Assembly: GCF_016907695.1 (NCBI RefSeq)
Contig: NZ_JAFBCK010000001.1
Coordinates: forward strand, 6,498,001 to 6,562,000
DNA from: Actinokineospora baliensis
GTDB lineage: Bacteria > Actinomycetota > Actinomycetes > Mycobacteriales > Pseudonocardiaceae
Direction of reading: 5' to 3'
Length of the DNA stretch: 64,000 bases
The position numbers were made by a program, and so were the translations under genes. Each line of letters opens with the position of its first letter. Position 1 is the stretch's first letter. The notes beneath the pieces are model-generated. The model searched no databases. It was not told where the DNA came from and saw nothing but the letters and a program-made list of their open reading frames with translations. This document shows, piece by piece, positions 48,501-54,583 of the stretch.

Positions 48501-51500
48501 TCGATGCCGAGCCGGGCGTACGTGGTGACGGCGGTGACGGCGGCCACGGAGTTGTTCAGCAGCACCGGGTCCGGGGTGGAGGTGCTGATGGTGGCGGAGA
48601 AGGAGCGCGGCCCGGGCGGGCTGGACGCGGCGATCCGGCCGGAGACGGTGCCGTTGAGCGTGCGCCCGGCGATGAGCGTGCCGACCGTGCAGGTGACCCG
48701 GCCGCCGGTGGCGGTGCAGGGGACGCCGTCGAGGGTGACCACCAGGTCGAGCACACCGGCGGGCAGGTCGGCCACGACGGTGACGTCGCGGGCGTCGGAG
48801 GGGCCTGCGTTGGCGACGCTGAACGTGCGGGTGAACGCCTCACCGGCCACGAACGTGCCGGGCGCCTGGACGTTGGCGATGCGCACGTCGGCGGAGGCGC
48901 GCACCGAGACCGGCGTGCTCACGGTGTTGTTCGACTGGGTCGGGTCCGCTGTGGTCGAGGCGACCACACCGGTGGCGCTGACCGGCCCCGTCGCCTGTCC
49001 CGAGGGGACGGTCACGTCGACGGTGACGGTGGCCGCCGTCGCGGCGGCCAGGTTGCCGAAGGCGCAGAGCACCTGGCCGTTCTGCACCTGGCAGGTACCG
49101 GTGGTCGGCGTGACCGCGCCGATGGTGAAGCCGGCCGGGATGGTCTGGGTCGAGGTGACGGCCTGGGCGAGCGAGGGGCCCTCGTTGACGACGGTGAGGG
49201 TGTAGCGGGTGCCGGTGCCCGCGGTGACCTGGGGCGCGGACACGACCTGGGTGACGGCGAGGTCGGCCTGCGCGGTCACGGTGGAGGTGTGCGTGGCGGT
49301 GTTGTCCAGCGGGTTCGGGTCGGTGCTGGTCGAGGTGACCGTCGCGGTGTTGCTGAACCCGGCGCCGGGAACGGTGCCCGGGGTGTCGGCGGTGATGGTC
49401 ACGGTGGCCGTGCCGCCGACGGCGAGCGTGCCCAGGGCGCAGGTGATCGTGCGGGTGACCACGGTGCAGGTGCCCTGGGTGGACTGCTGGCCCGCGAAGG
49501 TGAGCCCGGTGGGCAGCGTGTCGGTGACCGTCACGCTGTCGGCGGAGGACGGACCGCGGTTGGTGACGGTGAGCGTGTAGGCCAGCGGCGCGCCCGCGAT
49601 GACCGGCTGCGGGATCGCGGTCTTGGTGATGCCGAGGTCGCTGACCCGGCTGACCGTGGTGGCCACGACGGCCGCGTCGTTGGCGGTGAACTCCTGCGGG
49701 GTGCTGGTGGTGGCGTTCGCGGAGTTGGTCAGCGGGCCCGCGGCGCGGTCGGGGGCGATGTCGACGCGCAGGCTGACGGTCACCGAACCGCCCGCGGGGA
49801 CGACCCCGATCTGGCAGCTGACGGTGGCCCCGGTGGTGCAGGTGCCGGATTGGGCGGTCGCGCTCACCACGGAGACGCCGCTCGGGATCGGGTCGTTCAC
49901 CACGACGTTGCGCGCGTCCGACGGGCCGTCGTTGTAGGTGGTGATCGTGTAGGTCATGCGCGTCCCGGCGACCGGGGTCGCGGTGGACGCGGTCTTGGTG
50001 ACGCGCAGGTCGGCCAGCGGGGCGACCGGCTGCGTGGCGGTGGCGGAGTTGTTGCCGGTGGCGGGGTCCGGTGTGGTCGCCGACGCCGTGGTGGTGATCG
50101 AGAAGGTGGGCGCCGCGTAGCTCGGGTCGATCCCCAGCACCACGTCGGCGGTGAAGGACTGCCCCGGCGCGAGGGTGCCCACGACGCAGGTGAGCGTGCC
50201 CGCGGAGACGGTGCAGCCGTCGGTGGCCCACACGACGGTGGCGCCGTCGGGCAACGGGATGTTCAGCACGACGCCTTGGGCGGTGGACGGCCCGGCGTTG
50301 GTGACGGTGGAGGTGAGGGTGGTCTGCTCGGTGCCGGGGACGATCGGTCCGTTGAGCGAGCTGGTGACCTGCAGGTCGGCGGACTGGGTGACGGTGACGG
50401 GGACGGTGGCGGTGTTGTTGACCGTGATGTCGTCGGCGGTGGTGGCCGCGACCCGCACCGAGTTGATCACCACTCCCCCGGCGGTGTCGGCGTTGACCCG
50501 CGCGACGACCGGGATGGAGATGGTCGCGCCGTTGGCGACCGTGCCGAGCGAACACGTCACGGTCTGCCCCGACGGGCTGCAGGTGACGCCCGCGGGCGGG
50601 GCGGCGGAGATGAAGGTGGTGCCGGTGGGCAGCGTGTCGACGAGGGTGGCGCCGGTCGCCGCGTTCGGCCCGTTGTTGGTGGCCGAGATCGTGTAGGTGA
50701 CGGTCTGGCCCGCGTTCTGCGAGGGCGCGGCGACGGTCTTGGCCGCCGCGAGGTCGGCCAGCGCGGCGACCGTCGTGGTGGCGTCGTTGCCCGCGAACGA
50801 GTACGTGCGGTTGAGCGTGCGGGCGCGGTAATCCAGGATCGGCGTGTTGACGATGGTGGTGCCCGAGGCCGCGCGGTCGACCGACGCGCGGAACCGCGCC
50901 GCGACGGAACCACCGGGGGCGATGGTGCCGCCCGTGGACGCGTTGGCGCCGGTGCCCACCCGGAAACGGACAGTTCTGTCCGCTGTCGTGTAGTCGGCCG
51001 TGTCGTCGCCCGTCGCGTCCGTCTTCGTCCCGGTGGCGCCACCGGGGTCGGTTTGCACGACCAGGCTGCCCGGCACGTAGGTGAGGTTGGCGGGCAGGAC
51101 GTCGCGCATCACCGAGGCGTCGGCGAAGTCGCCGCCGGAGTTGGCGAAGGTGAGCCGGTACTCCAGCACGTCGCCCGGCTGCGCGGGGTCGCGGCCGTTG
51201 AGGTTGGTCACCGTCTTGCTCACCGCGTTGAAGCTCGGGGTGAACAGGTCGATCTGGCTGGTGACGATGCCCGGGTAGTACGAGTCGCCGCTGGAGGTCA
51301 GGTTGATGGTGGCCGAGGTGCTGCCGTTGCTGAGCACGTTGGTGGTGGCGATGCGGCCGATGTCGACGCCGAAGTTGTTGAGGTTGGCGGGGTTGCGGCC
51401 GGTCTGGTCGACACCCGCGTCGCTGATGCGCGAATCGAAGAAGTTGTTGGCAGGCCGGGTCGCGTCGCTCAGCGTGGTGCTGCCCAGGCGCAGCGCGTCG

Positions 51501-52342
51501 CCGGTGGTGCCGTAGTCGCCTTCCCACGCGACGACGCCGACCGAGGCGTTGACGTTGCCCGTGGTCGGGGTGAGGAAGCCGGAGACCGGGATGTCGACGC
51601 TGTTGTTGCCGGTGGCGGAGGTGATGTCGGCGAAGCCTTCGAACACGCGCAGGTTCCGCAGCGGCAGCGTCGGGTTGCGGTAGGCGACGATCAGCGACCA
51701 CCCCGCGTAGCGGTCCTGACCGGTCGCGGCACCGATGTCCGCGGCGGCGTAGATGCCGTTGCCCCCGGCCTTGACGACGTTGGTGACGTCGACCGAGGCC
51801 TGGAACGGGCCACCGTCACTGGTGACCAGCGCGGCGGGCTGGATCAGGTTGCTCGCGGTGTAGGTGGTGTAGGTGAGCGCGGTCGGGGCGCGGAACTTGA
51901 TGGTGTTGACGGCTTTCGTGGGGACGACGCCGTTCGTGCCCGCGACCGTGCGGCCACCCCAGACCAGGCGCGCGTTGAGGACCGTGGACCCGGAGGGCAT
52001 CGCCAGCGTCGCGACGGAGGAGTTGGACGTGGTCAGGTCGAGGTCCACGTCGACGAAGGCCATGTTGAACACGTTGTTGTTGTTGGACGTTCCGGTGGCG
52101 GTGCCCGCGCGCGCCGAGGTGCAACCGGAGGACGCGGTGGGGCAGTCCATGTTGCTGGCGCCGATCAGCGTGATCGCGCCGTTGTCCTCAGCGGAGTACA
52201 CGGGGTCGAAGGAGGCGCGCACCGACGCCGCTGCGGGGGACGCCGCGACGACCGGCAGCAGCGTCGCCACCAAGGCGGCCGTCACCGCCAGAACACCTGC
52301 TCGGGTGTTTCGCAGGACCCCGGTCCGATACACCGCGCCCAT
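33521..52342 (-). CDS. Giant DUF11-repeat cell-surface protein with LSQTG sorting signal
   Basis: 6273 residues, one uninterrupted frame from ATG 52342 (AAAGGA upstream). A signal peptide (GVLAVTAALVATLLPVVAAS) is followed by a unique N-terminal domain of about 340 residues with LVWGGRTVAG and DRYAGWSLIVAYRNP. Then come 47 tandem DUF11/Ig-like repeats of about 115-125 residues, each starting near ADLxV and containing NxGPSxA and a Cys pair a few residues apart (for example CDTAVTC). The C-terminus has an acidic Thr-rich spacer, then LSQTG near residue 6238, a hydrophobic segment (WLTIGFLLTAAGVGMVYQSL) and RRGKRS. That is a sortase-type anchor, here resembling the LAXTG signals of class E sortases; no sortase is in the window. 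Probably a rigid stalk or adhesin of several hundred nanometres (inference). Long open frames on the plus strand here are shadows. Confidence 0.92.
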   Translation of the reverse strand: MGAVYRTGVLRNTRAGVLAVTAALVATLLPVVAASPAAASVRASFDPVYSAEDNGAITLIGASNMDCPTASSGCTSARAGTATGTSNNNNVFNMAFVDVDLDLTTSNSSVATLAMPSGSTVLNARLVWGGRTVAGTNGVVPTKAVNTIKFRAPTALTYTTYTASNLIQPAALVTSDGGPFQASVDVTNVVKAGGNGIYAAADIGAATGQDRYAGWSLIVAYRNPTLPLRNLRVFEGFADITSATGNNSVDIPVSGFLTPTTGNVNASVGVVAWEGDYGTTGDALRLGSTTLSDATRPANNFFDSRISDAGVDQTGRNPANLNNFGVDIGRIATTNVLSNGSTSATINLTSSGDSYYPGIVTSQIDLFTPSFNAVSKTVTNLNGRDPAQPGDVLEYRLTFANSGGDFADASVMRDVLPANLTYVPGSLVVQTDPGGATGTKTDATGDDTADYTTADRTVRFRVGTGANASTGGTIAPGGSVAARFRASVDRAASGTTIVNTPILDYRARTLNRTYSFAGNDATTTVAALADLAAAKTVAAPSQNAGQTVTYTISATNNGPNAATGATLVDTLPTGTTFISAAPPAGVTCSPSGQTVTCSLGTVANGATISIPVVARVNADTAGGVVINSVRVAATTADDITVNNTATVPVTVTQSADLQVTSSLNGPIVPGTEQTTLTSTVTNAGPSTAQGVVLNIPLPDGATVVWATDGCTVSAGTLTCVVGTLAPGQSFTADVVLGIDPSYAAPTFSITTTASATTPDPATGNNSATATQPVAPLADLRVTKTASTATPVAGTRMTYTITTYNDGPSDARNVVVNDPIPSGVSVVSATAQSGTCTTGATVSCQIGVVPAGGSVTVSLRVDIAPDRAAGPLTNSANATTSTPQEFTANDAAVVATTVSRVSDLGITKTAIPQPVIAGAPLAYTLTVTNRGPSSADSVTVTDTLPTGLTFAGQQSTQGTCTVVTRTITCALGTLAVGGTATVTITADTPGTVPGAGFSNTATVTSTSTDPNPLDNTATHTSTVTAQADLAVTQVVSAPQVTAGTGTRYTLTVVNEGPSLAQAVTSTQTIPAGFTIGAVTPTTGTCQVQNGQVLCAFGNLAAATAATVTVDVTVPSGQATGPVSATGVVASTTADPTQSNNTVSTPVSVRASADVRIANVQAPGTFVAGEAFTRTFSVANAGPSDARDVTVVADLPAGVLDLVVTLDGVPCTATGGRVTCTVGTLIAGRTLNGTVSGRIAASSPPGPRSFSATISTSTPDPVLLNNSVAAVTAVTTYARLGIDQVVTPNPLVAGSRATYTITSVNNGPSDATAVTINYTVPQALSIVSAVSNLGSCTVNGRDVLCTLDRLPAGSTADVTVVVDVSPTASGSVQTNAQVVTTTPSPGGEDQLDIMSTPVVQSADLVLTGSMSQNPVRAGTAQNYTLTVSNAGPSAAAAVVLSDTLPTGMVLLPGGVSAQGGTCTATPDNRGVNCSFGTLAPGASAVVVLSALVPADTPAGTVLTNTAAVGSPTTDPTPANRAISLSATVIAEADLSVTTTANASNAEAGSDNGYTVTVANNGPALSRSVVITSPLPAGVTLVSADPSCTQVGSDVRCTIGDLAQGAIKTVAITTHLAPDYATQTLVTTASAAAATTDPNTANNSSSATQSVSATADLRAAISITSGPLVAGTPATYRVSATNVGPSVAPQVVLADPLPAGTSYVSAIAGNGGSCTFTSGTVRCTYPSLPVGSSVFADITVNVASATPAGSTLSNTVTATSAVPDPRPADSSATASGTVGAVADVSVVQVLTSGAPVAGGKLTWQAVVRNDGPSSAYGVATTDPAPAGVTYSAVSSTLGTCSINAGGTASCAIGTLASGATATVTLTGSLAPDFTGTSVTNTVTVGSTSSDPDPSDNASSAVSDTTSSADLGLAVTAQPEPVVPGQQVSWTFTVTNRGPSTARGVVVSDELPAAVSPRPSAGCTITGQRFSCPIGDVAVGATATVTVAGLLAANFSEASLRNTGTATSGTAEVDASDNTATATSTPNPQADVAVAVTQPVNAVAGQSATWTIRVSDAGPSDAVGTSLTVAVPAYLYNAQVSWPSGVCTVSGAVATCPIGVIAAGGATDVTLTGTIDAAYSGPLTVGAEATAQTADPSLSNNSANTVSSSSRSADLVSTLTGPTSAVPGTRLSWLLVARNLGPSAADAVVATATLPAGVTGITATSPSGTCTVTGRDITCPVGELSPGMTALVNITGDLAAGVTAPSITATALVASPTPDPTPTANASSSTSPVTPTANLHVAKAVTSGVPVEGAPITFVIEVSNGGPSDAQSVVMTDTVPATISQLTVQTPSGSCTISGQDLNCALGTVPAGAAPVAITLRGVLADGAGDSVTNTATVSSPTPEVDGSDNSGTVTASSTESAGLAVRVDAPATVVAGTPLTYTVTVTNSGPSTAGSATLDGVLPAALLGLTSDRPSCPNLSSCALGDIAPGGSVVVRFTGTVDPAYSGSALESRINAASPVPDPDGRDNSAATRVDVTTAADLGATLTADPNPAVPGGTLLYTATISSQGPSNTQGVVTFSPLPDGTEIGGPIVASQGSCTMIGRSVVCDLGPITPTTVVTLRIPVRISPSFAAGNLVKSISVQNATVDPNPDNNTASAEAAVVPEADLAVDLVGPAEIVPGDPARWDLTVTNSGPSDAPVTVVHTLPEGVGEITAVASGGSCTVVDRTVRCELGTVGAGNTATITVMGVLAADTTATQLTSDAVLESTVAEPTNSQPDGRSDSATSTVTPRADIFVEVESTTPTITPGQQASWKITAINAGPSTARDIVVTAVAPAGTTGARLTGPAGVACDSAALRCVIPALTPGKEGSAEFTLTADVPADLAGPVVDAEATVASPVQDPYPGDNTATTSTPVSPSADLRVAVAVTPQPIVAGGPVTITATVTNAGPSVAPGTTFTLPVPAGVENVTVEAPPGVTCDTAVTCAVGTLPVGEIQIVIKGRVSSAFTDDSLSVSASVSSDAGDANPGDNTVSTTTQSEVSADLGVTATIAPSAPVAGSPVTITATVRASGPSTATGVIFSLPVPAALRDVQVTAPAGISCDPTVTCDLGTMLPDTEVTIEVRAVLAADFTGGLSVTASVDSTSPDANPVNDTTTATASTSADADLSVTTAVAPDPLTAGSPVTLTSTIRNAGPSTATGVVFTLPVPAGLENVTVDAPAGVTCDTAVRCTADSVAPGQDLVIVVRGQVRSDVTDPNITLTSTVTSPVTDPTPANNSTTVSTGLGVAGDVRVALAVDPQPFVAGSPVTATATVRNEGPSTATGIVFTLPVPNGLVGIEVTAPAGVTCDESVSCTVGTLAPGTERVITVRGRVAPGFTGQDITLTGSAATSSADPTPGNNTATTTTAVGASAGLSTVLTVDPATVTPGTPVTATARVSNGGPSTAAGVSVSIPVPAGLTNVSVTAPPGVTCDTAITCTVGLIEPGADVVITVTGLLDPAFSGPSLTVTAATTSTTPDPDPADGSASVTRPVAASADLDTLVDITQDNPVAGSPIEIVADVVNRGPSTAVGATLAIPVPAGVVGVSVVAPAGVTCDSGVFCTIGTLAPGASVRVVLTGTVAPDVTAPVTATATATSQTTDANPANNSATDTGATASSADLAFTAVVSPNPLTAGTAVAVTTTLTNNGPSTATGVSFSVPVPAGVTNVTVEVPAGVTCDTSVTCTVGSVAPGASVSVVVRGVVAPQVTNPITFTGSATSPVADPNTADNAFSVTGTVGTAADLGVTLAYEPGAVVAGSPVSAKVTVRNGGPSTAAGATLSLPIPAGLTGVEVLTPAGVTCDTTAACTLGDLAPGASVEITLRATVAPDFSAPDLTITATAATTATDPSTADNTATATTAVATSAGLSVASTLDPTALVAGSPFSFVTTISNGGPSTAAGTTFALPIPAGITGVEVIAPAGVTCDTTVACTVGAVAPGANVRVEVRGTVDPAYTGPPIAFTASASSATTDSNPADNSTTVTAAVSANADLRVTVTPNPLSLTSGSPFTVTASVRNDGPSVATGVTLAVPIPAGVGEVEVVAPAGVTCDTSAACTLGSIAPNTQVDILVRARVAQDFAGTELVFTGTASSPTPDQDTADNSTTVPVQVNASADLSASTTVDPASGLTAGSPVTITTTIRNTGPSAAVGTTYSFPVPAGLIDVTVDAPAGVTCDTSVTCSVGSVDAGEQLVITVRGRVAPEFTGGSMTFATSVSSPTPDPDTSGNSSSTTLPVAVNADLAAQLSLDPGTLTAGSAFTATATLRNTGPSTATSVTFSVPLPAAVGGVTVDAPAGVSCTTAVLCTVAAVAPGTDLVVTIRGTIAPDFTGSTLPFSATASSPTPDFSAGNNTANYDAATGSAAGLSVQTVVDPTGLTAGSPFSATTTIRNAGPSVAAGVTFTLPIPAGVQGVTVTAPAGVTCDSSVTCTVGALAATGEVVVVVRGTVDAGFTGPNLTFTSTASTTTPDPSTSDNTATVVAPVAVTADLGVVVTADQTTLTAGSPVAVTAAVSNTGPSTATGVAVTISVPAGLTNVVVDAPAGVTCDTAVSCTITSIAAGATVAITVRGTVSPSFTGADLPFTGAVSSGAGDPAPSGNTSTITIPVAVAADLAVVSLTGPTTAAAGTPVAVTATLRNAGPSTAQGATFSLPIPAALTGVQVTGPAGVTCDATALCTLGDLAPGAEITIAVTGTVAPTYTGPALTFTGTLDSPSPDPTPGNDSATASTAVTVAADLAVTSALDATAVTAGTTVRHTVTVRNNGPSTSGPVTVDLPDVPGVTVTDVQYTAPGGVSCVARAVSCTIDPLAPGASAQIVVVAAVAPDFTGSTLTFSAAASSPAPDPSTADNSASATATASASANVGLTAALDPSALVAGSPVRVTATLSNTGPSTATGVTFTLPIPAGVQGVTVTAPPGITCDNTVSCTAASLAPGASLTLVVNGTVAPNATPSTMTFTATADAATADPDSGNDVVVLNAGVTSSADLGLTTTFSPGTLTAGEPFTATTVITNGGPSTATGVSFTLPIPPGVDGVTVTAPPGVTCDTSVSCTIGDVPPGTDLTIVVNGRVTPTTTAAPTFTATVASPTPGPDPADRTVTVTPPLVVTADLATTVVLDPATPTAGSPLAATVSVRNSGPSTASGVVVVVTVPAGLTGATFQTPAGVTCDASGTCVIDTVAPGSTVAIVVRGTVDPAQTADFALSAAATSPTTDPTPTDNSATASSPVTARADLVATAVVSSGAPTAGSPVTITATVGNDGPSTAAGVTFTIPLPPGLQQVVVTAPPGVTCDNTVACTIGDLAPGADRTIVVQGVLASDATGPIEITATAGSSTTDADTTDNTITVSSTVSTVADLSVTADIGPDRVVAGSAATITATASNAGPSTATGVTITIPVPAGLLDVVVTAPPGVTCDTAVTCVVDTLAPGASVQVLVTGTVAVDQTAPLTSTVEVGSAAGDPNGSGNTVALSEPVAADADLSMVLDFQADTLTAGAPAVVIAKARNAGPSTASAVRLALGVPGEFENITIIAPNGVTCDLTIACELGALAPGAEVVIEVRGVFSSDVAGDATVVGVVESPTNDPVPGNESVIVTQAVSTETDVSLVKTAPTQVIAGQEITWNLAVHVDGPSDARNVVVVDTLPKGVTPVTADPACVLTDRTLRCPLGTLAQGSDRTLSITAQVDPEFSDPQLDNAASVTTSVSDTDVANNTSLAVTQINQVADLSIDKSLSPDPIVPGQQATFTIDVVNFGYSTATNVVITDPIIAGLTPVTATATAGGCVISGQVVTCTPGSIGPDGDVTVTIVVDVDPGFVPNTVSNTASVVSDVAESDPSDNTVSIAGSAAALTDLGLSMSADQPAYAPGDAISWLLTVTNNGVSTARDVVLTDQLPASVGNIVVPAGCTLQTNRLVCTLGDIAPGDSATVFISGQVSATATSGTIVNTASVVSSTAEQAPTDNFASTTSTLDAQADLRISKDVDGQIVAGDDVTWVIAVSNDGTGAAADVVVTDALPTGTTYVAATGATCSATDGVVSCGVGTLAAGATATIRLTATVDPEIAGDTLVNSVLATSSSPDANTADDTAVASEPIRRQTALSVVKTADKTSATVGDQITWVVVLSNAGPSTAPAVTVTDELPAGVSLISAVTSAGTYDPESGVWRLDAIAPGVQQTLRVVARVDKTGSIVNVATLTAGDVIDSADSDDTATATTEVTAEDNDDDSGAEDPGTGTDTTDDGNQKPAPEDQDLSQTGFAVLRWLTIGFLLTAAGVGMVYQSLRRGKRS

Positions 52343-52380
52343 ACCAGAATCCTTTGGCCTCGCCGCGACAAACTGAGATC

Positions 52381-52409
52381 ACTTTAGGCAAAGAAACGGA
52401 AGTTGGCAG
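52381..52409 (-). promoter_or_regulatory. Candidate promoter of the giant surface-protein gene
   Basis: Minus-strand CTGCCA (52409-52404) and TAAAGT (52386-52381) are separated by 17 bp and end about 38 bp before the start codon. The rest of the 643-bp gap to 52985 holds a short AT-rich inverted repeat (52887-52902) and a 7-bp pair CTCGATT/AATCGAG (52605-52633), but no convincing gene. Confidence 0.35.
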
Positions 52410-52985
52410 GGGTCCTACCCATTCGAGTGGGGATAACCCAATTCGGTCACGCAGCGATGAACCGCCCCGGGCCGCGTCGCCCCACCGGGCGGGAAACCCA
52501 TGATCAGCGGCTTGTCGGTGTCACGAAGCGGAGAGGCGGCGACGGTCGGTGACCGGCCGCGCGAGCCCGGCCCGAGGCGTGATCGAGCGGGGGCAACGGA
52601 TTCACTCGATTTGACGGAAGCCACACAATCGAGCACCACAAGGATGAGTAATAAACTCCAGCGAGCATCACTGAACGCCACTTATCGACGAATACCGGGA
52701 CCGAAAACCCCTCGAACGGGTTAGAGCCGAAAGGGCGACGGATGGCCGTTTCGTCCGGTGCGTGGTCGACCTGTCCACACTGGACGATCATCGACGGCGG
52801 GCGGTCTAGTGCGTTCGGACGACCCATCCGTCCCACTAGGACCGGACGTCGTTCACCGCACCGAGACCTGGCCGGGAAACCCCGGGATTAGCGAAAGCTA
52901 ATTGCTCTGTGCGGGCGGGCTCCGACCGTGGCTAGCGTCGACCGGGGCTTGATCTTGGGGATCGGCCCGTGGAGGAGGGGGAACC

Positions 52986-53804
52986 ATGCGGGTACTGGTC
53001 ACCGGGGCGACGGGCACCGTCGGGCGGCACGTGGTCACCGGGCTGGTGGCGGCCGGGGTCGAGGTGCGGGCGATGACGCGGCGCCGGGCCGGGGCGGGGT
53101 TCGCCGACGGCGTCGAGGTGGTCGGCGGGGACCTGGGAGCACCGGACCCGGCCGTCTTCGCGGGCGTCGACCGGCTCTACCTGTTCACGGCGGGCAAGAC
53201 GGCGACCGTGCTGGACCACGCCAAGCGGGCAGGCGTGAGCAGGGTGGTGCTGCTGTCGTCGGCGTCGGTGGGGTTCGACGACGCGCAGGTCGGCGAGTCG
53301 CACAGGGTGGCGGAGGAGGCCGTGGTCGACTCCGGTCTGGAGTGGACGCACCTGCGGCCGGGGATGTTCGCGGCGAACCTGCTGGAGTGGGCGGACTCGA
53401 TCCGGGCGGAGGGCGTGGTCCGGGAGCCGCACAGGGCCGCGGCGCAGACCGCCATCCACGAGGTCGACATCGCCGAGGTCGCCGTCGCGGCGCTGCTCAC
53501 CGACAAGCACGTCGGCCAGGCGTTGGCGCTGACGGGCTCCGAGGTGCTGACCAAGGTCGAACAGGCGGAGACGATCGGCGCGGTCATCGGCAAGACCGTG
53601 AGGTTCGAGGAGCTCGCGCCGGAGCGGTGGAAGGCGGAACTGCCCGCCGAGGTGCCGGGCTGGGTCGCGGACTGGCTGCTGGGCATCTGGGCCGGGGCAG
53701 CCGCCGTCCCGGAGACCCCGCTGCCCACGGTCGCCGACGTGCTCGGCAGGCCGCCGAAGACGTTGCGGGAGTGGGCGACCGACCACGCCGCCGACTTCCG
53801 GTAG
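52986..53804 (+). CDS. NmrA-like NAD(P)-binding protein (atypical SDR)
   Basis: 272 residues from ATG 52986, with AGGAGGGGG just upstream. The N-terminal Rossmann motif VTGATGTVGRHVV (residues 5-17) is followed by TRRRAGAG, suggesting NADP. VVLLSSASVG and HLRPGMFAANLLEW are typical of the NmrA/HSCARG and SDR_a5 branch. The YxxxK catalytic pair of classical SDRs is not seen, so it may be a reductase with a different mechanism or a redox sensor. Members often reduce quinones or act as NADP sensors. Stand-alone gene, convergent with cobS; no functional link to the cobalamin genes is visible. Confidence 0.88.
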   Translation: MRVLVTGATGTVGRHVVTGLVAAGVEVRAMTRRRAGAGFADGVEVVGGDLGAPDPAVFAGVDRLYLFTAGKTATVLDHAKRAGVSRVVLLSSASVGFDDAQVGESHRVAEEAVVDSGLEWTHLRPGMFAANLLEWADSIRAEGVVREPHRAAAQTAIHEVDIAEVAVAALLTDKHVGQALALTGSEVLTKVEQAETIGAVIGKTVRFEELAPERWKAELPAEVPGWVADWLLGIWAGAAAVPETPLPTVADVLGRPPKTLREWATDHAADFR

Positions 53805-53827
53805 TCCCGCTGGTCAGGCTCCGGTTG

Positions 53828-54583
53828 TCAAGCGATGGTGCAGACGATGAGGAAGGCCGTGGTGGCCGCCTCGGCGTTCGCACCGAAGACATCGCCGGTC
53901 ACGCCGCCGAGGCGGCGGTGGAGGTGGCGGGTCAGCAAGACCACCACCACCGCCGCCACGGCGACCCCGGCGGGGCCGAGCAGCGGGTTCCCGGGGACCA
54001 CGAAGACCCCGGCCACGCACAGCACGAACGTCCACACGATCGGCACCGCAATAGGCTGCGTGCCCGCGACCAACGCACCGAACCCGTCAGGGCGCGCTGG
54101 TGGGACGCCGTGGCGGCAGCACCAGGAGAACGCCGCGCGGCCAACGGCAAGAGCGAGAACGACAGCGGGTAGTCGTTCAGACGCACTAAGTGTCGCGAAG
54201 GCGGCTGCCTGGATTCCGATCACGATGACCAGAGCAACGGCCGCGAAGGCGCCCACGCCGCCTTCCTTCATGACCGAGAGAGCACGCTCGGGCGGGCCGT
54301 AGCAGCCGAGGCCGTCGGCTGTGTCAGCCAAGCCGTCGAGGTGCATGCCCCGTGTCATCAACGCCAGGGCACCGACCGCCAAGAGGCCGGCGATCAGCGA
54401 GGGCAGGCCTATCTCTCTAAGGCAGAACAAGAGCCCAGCTGTGAGTGCACCCAGTACCAGCCCTACGACGGGCGCGACGGCTATGGCCCACTTGCGGACC
54501 TCTGGATCAGTTCGCTGGGCAGGGACAGGTACGACAGTGAGCCAGTGGAAGGACAGCCGGAGGCCGTAAGAGAGGGAGGTCAT
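53828..54583 (-). CDS. cobS: Adenosylcobinamide-GDP ribazoletransferase
   Basis: 251 residues from ATG 54583, which overlaps the cobU stop by one base (TGATG); the frame is open further upstream inside cobU, but MTSLSYGLRLSFHWLTVVPV is the family start. It is an integral membrane protein with several hydrophobic segments. Signature RGMHLDGLADTADGLG (about residues 75-90) carries the metal-binding acidic residues, and GGVTGDVFGANAEA lies near the C-terminus. It joins alpha-ribazole (phosphate) to adenosylcobinamide-GDP, the last assembly step of cobalamin. Translationally coupled to cobU. cobT is not in the window. Confidence 0.95.
   Translation of the reverse strand: MTSLSYGLRLSFHWLTVVPVPAQRTDPEVRKWAIAVAPVVGLVLGALTAGLLFCLREIGLPSLIAGLLAVGALALMTRGMHLDGLADTADGLGCYGPPERALSVMKEGGVGAFAAVALVIVIGIQAAAFATLSASERLPAVVLALAVGRAAFSWCCRHGVPPARPDGFGALVAGTQPIAVPIVWTFVLCVAGVFVVPGNPLLGPAGVAVAAVVVVLLTRHLHRRLGGVTGDVFGANAEAATTAFLIVCTIA

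Noticed and set aside
52645..52725. A 26-codon frame starting ATGAGTAATAAACTCC
   Set aside because: AAGG directly touches the ATG, codon use is not coding-like, and nothing supports translation.
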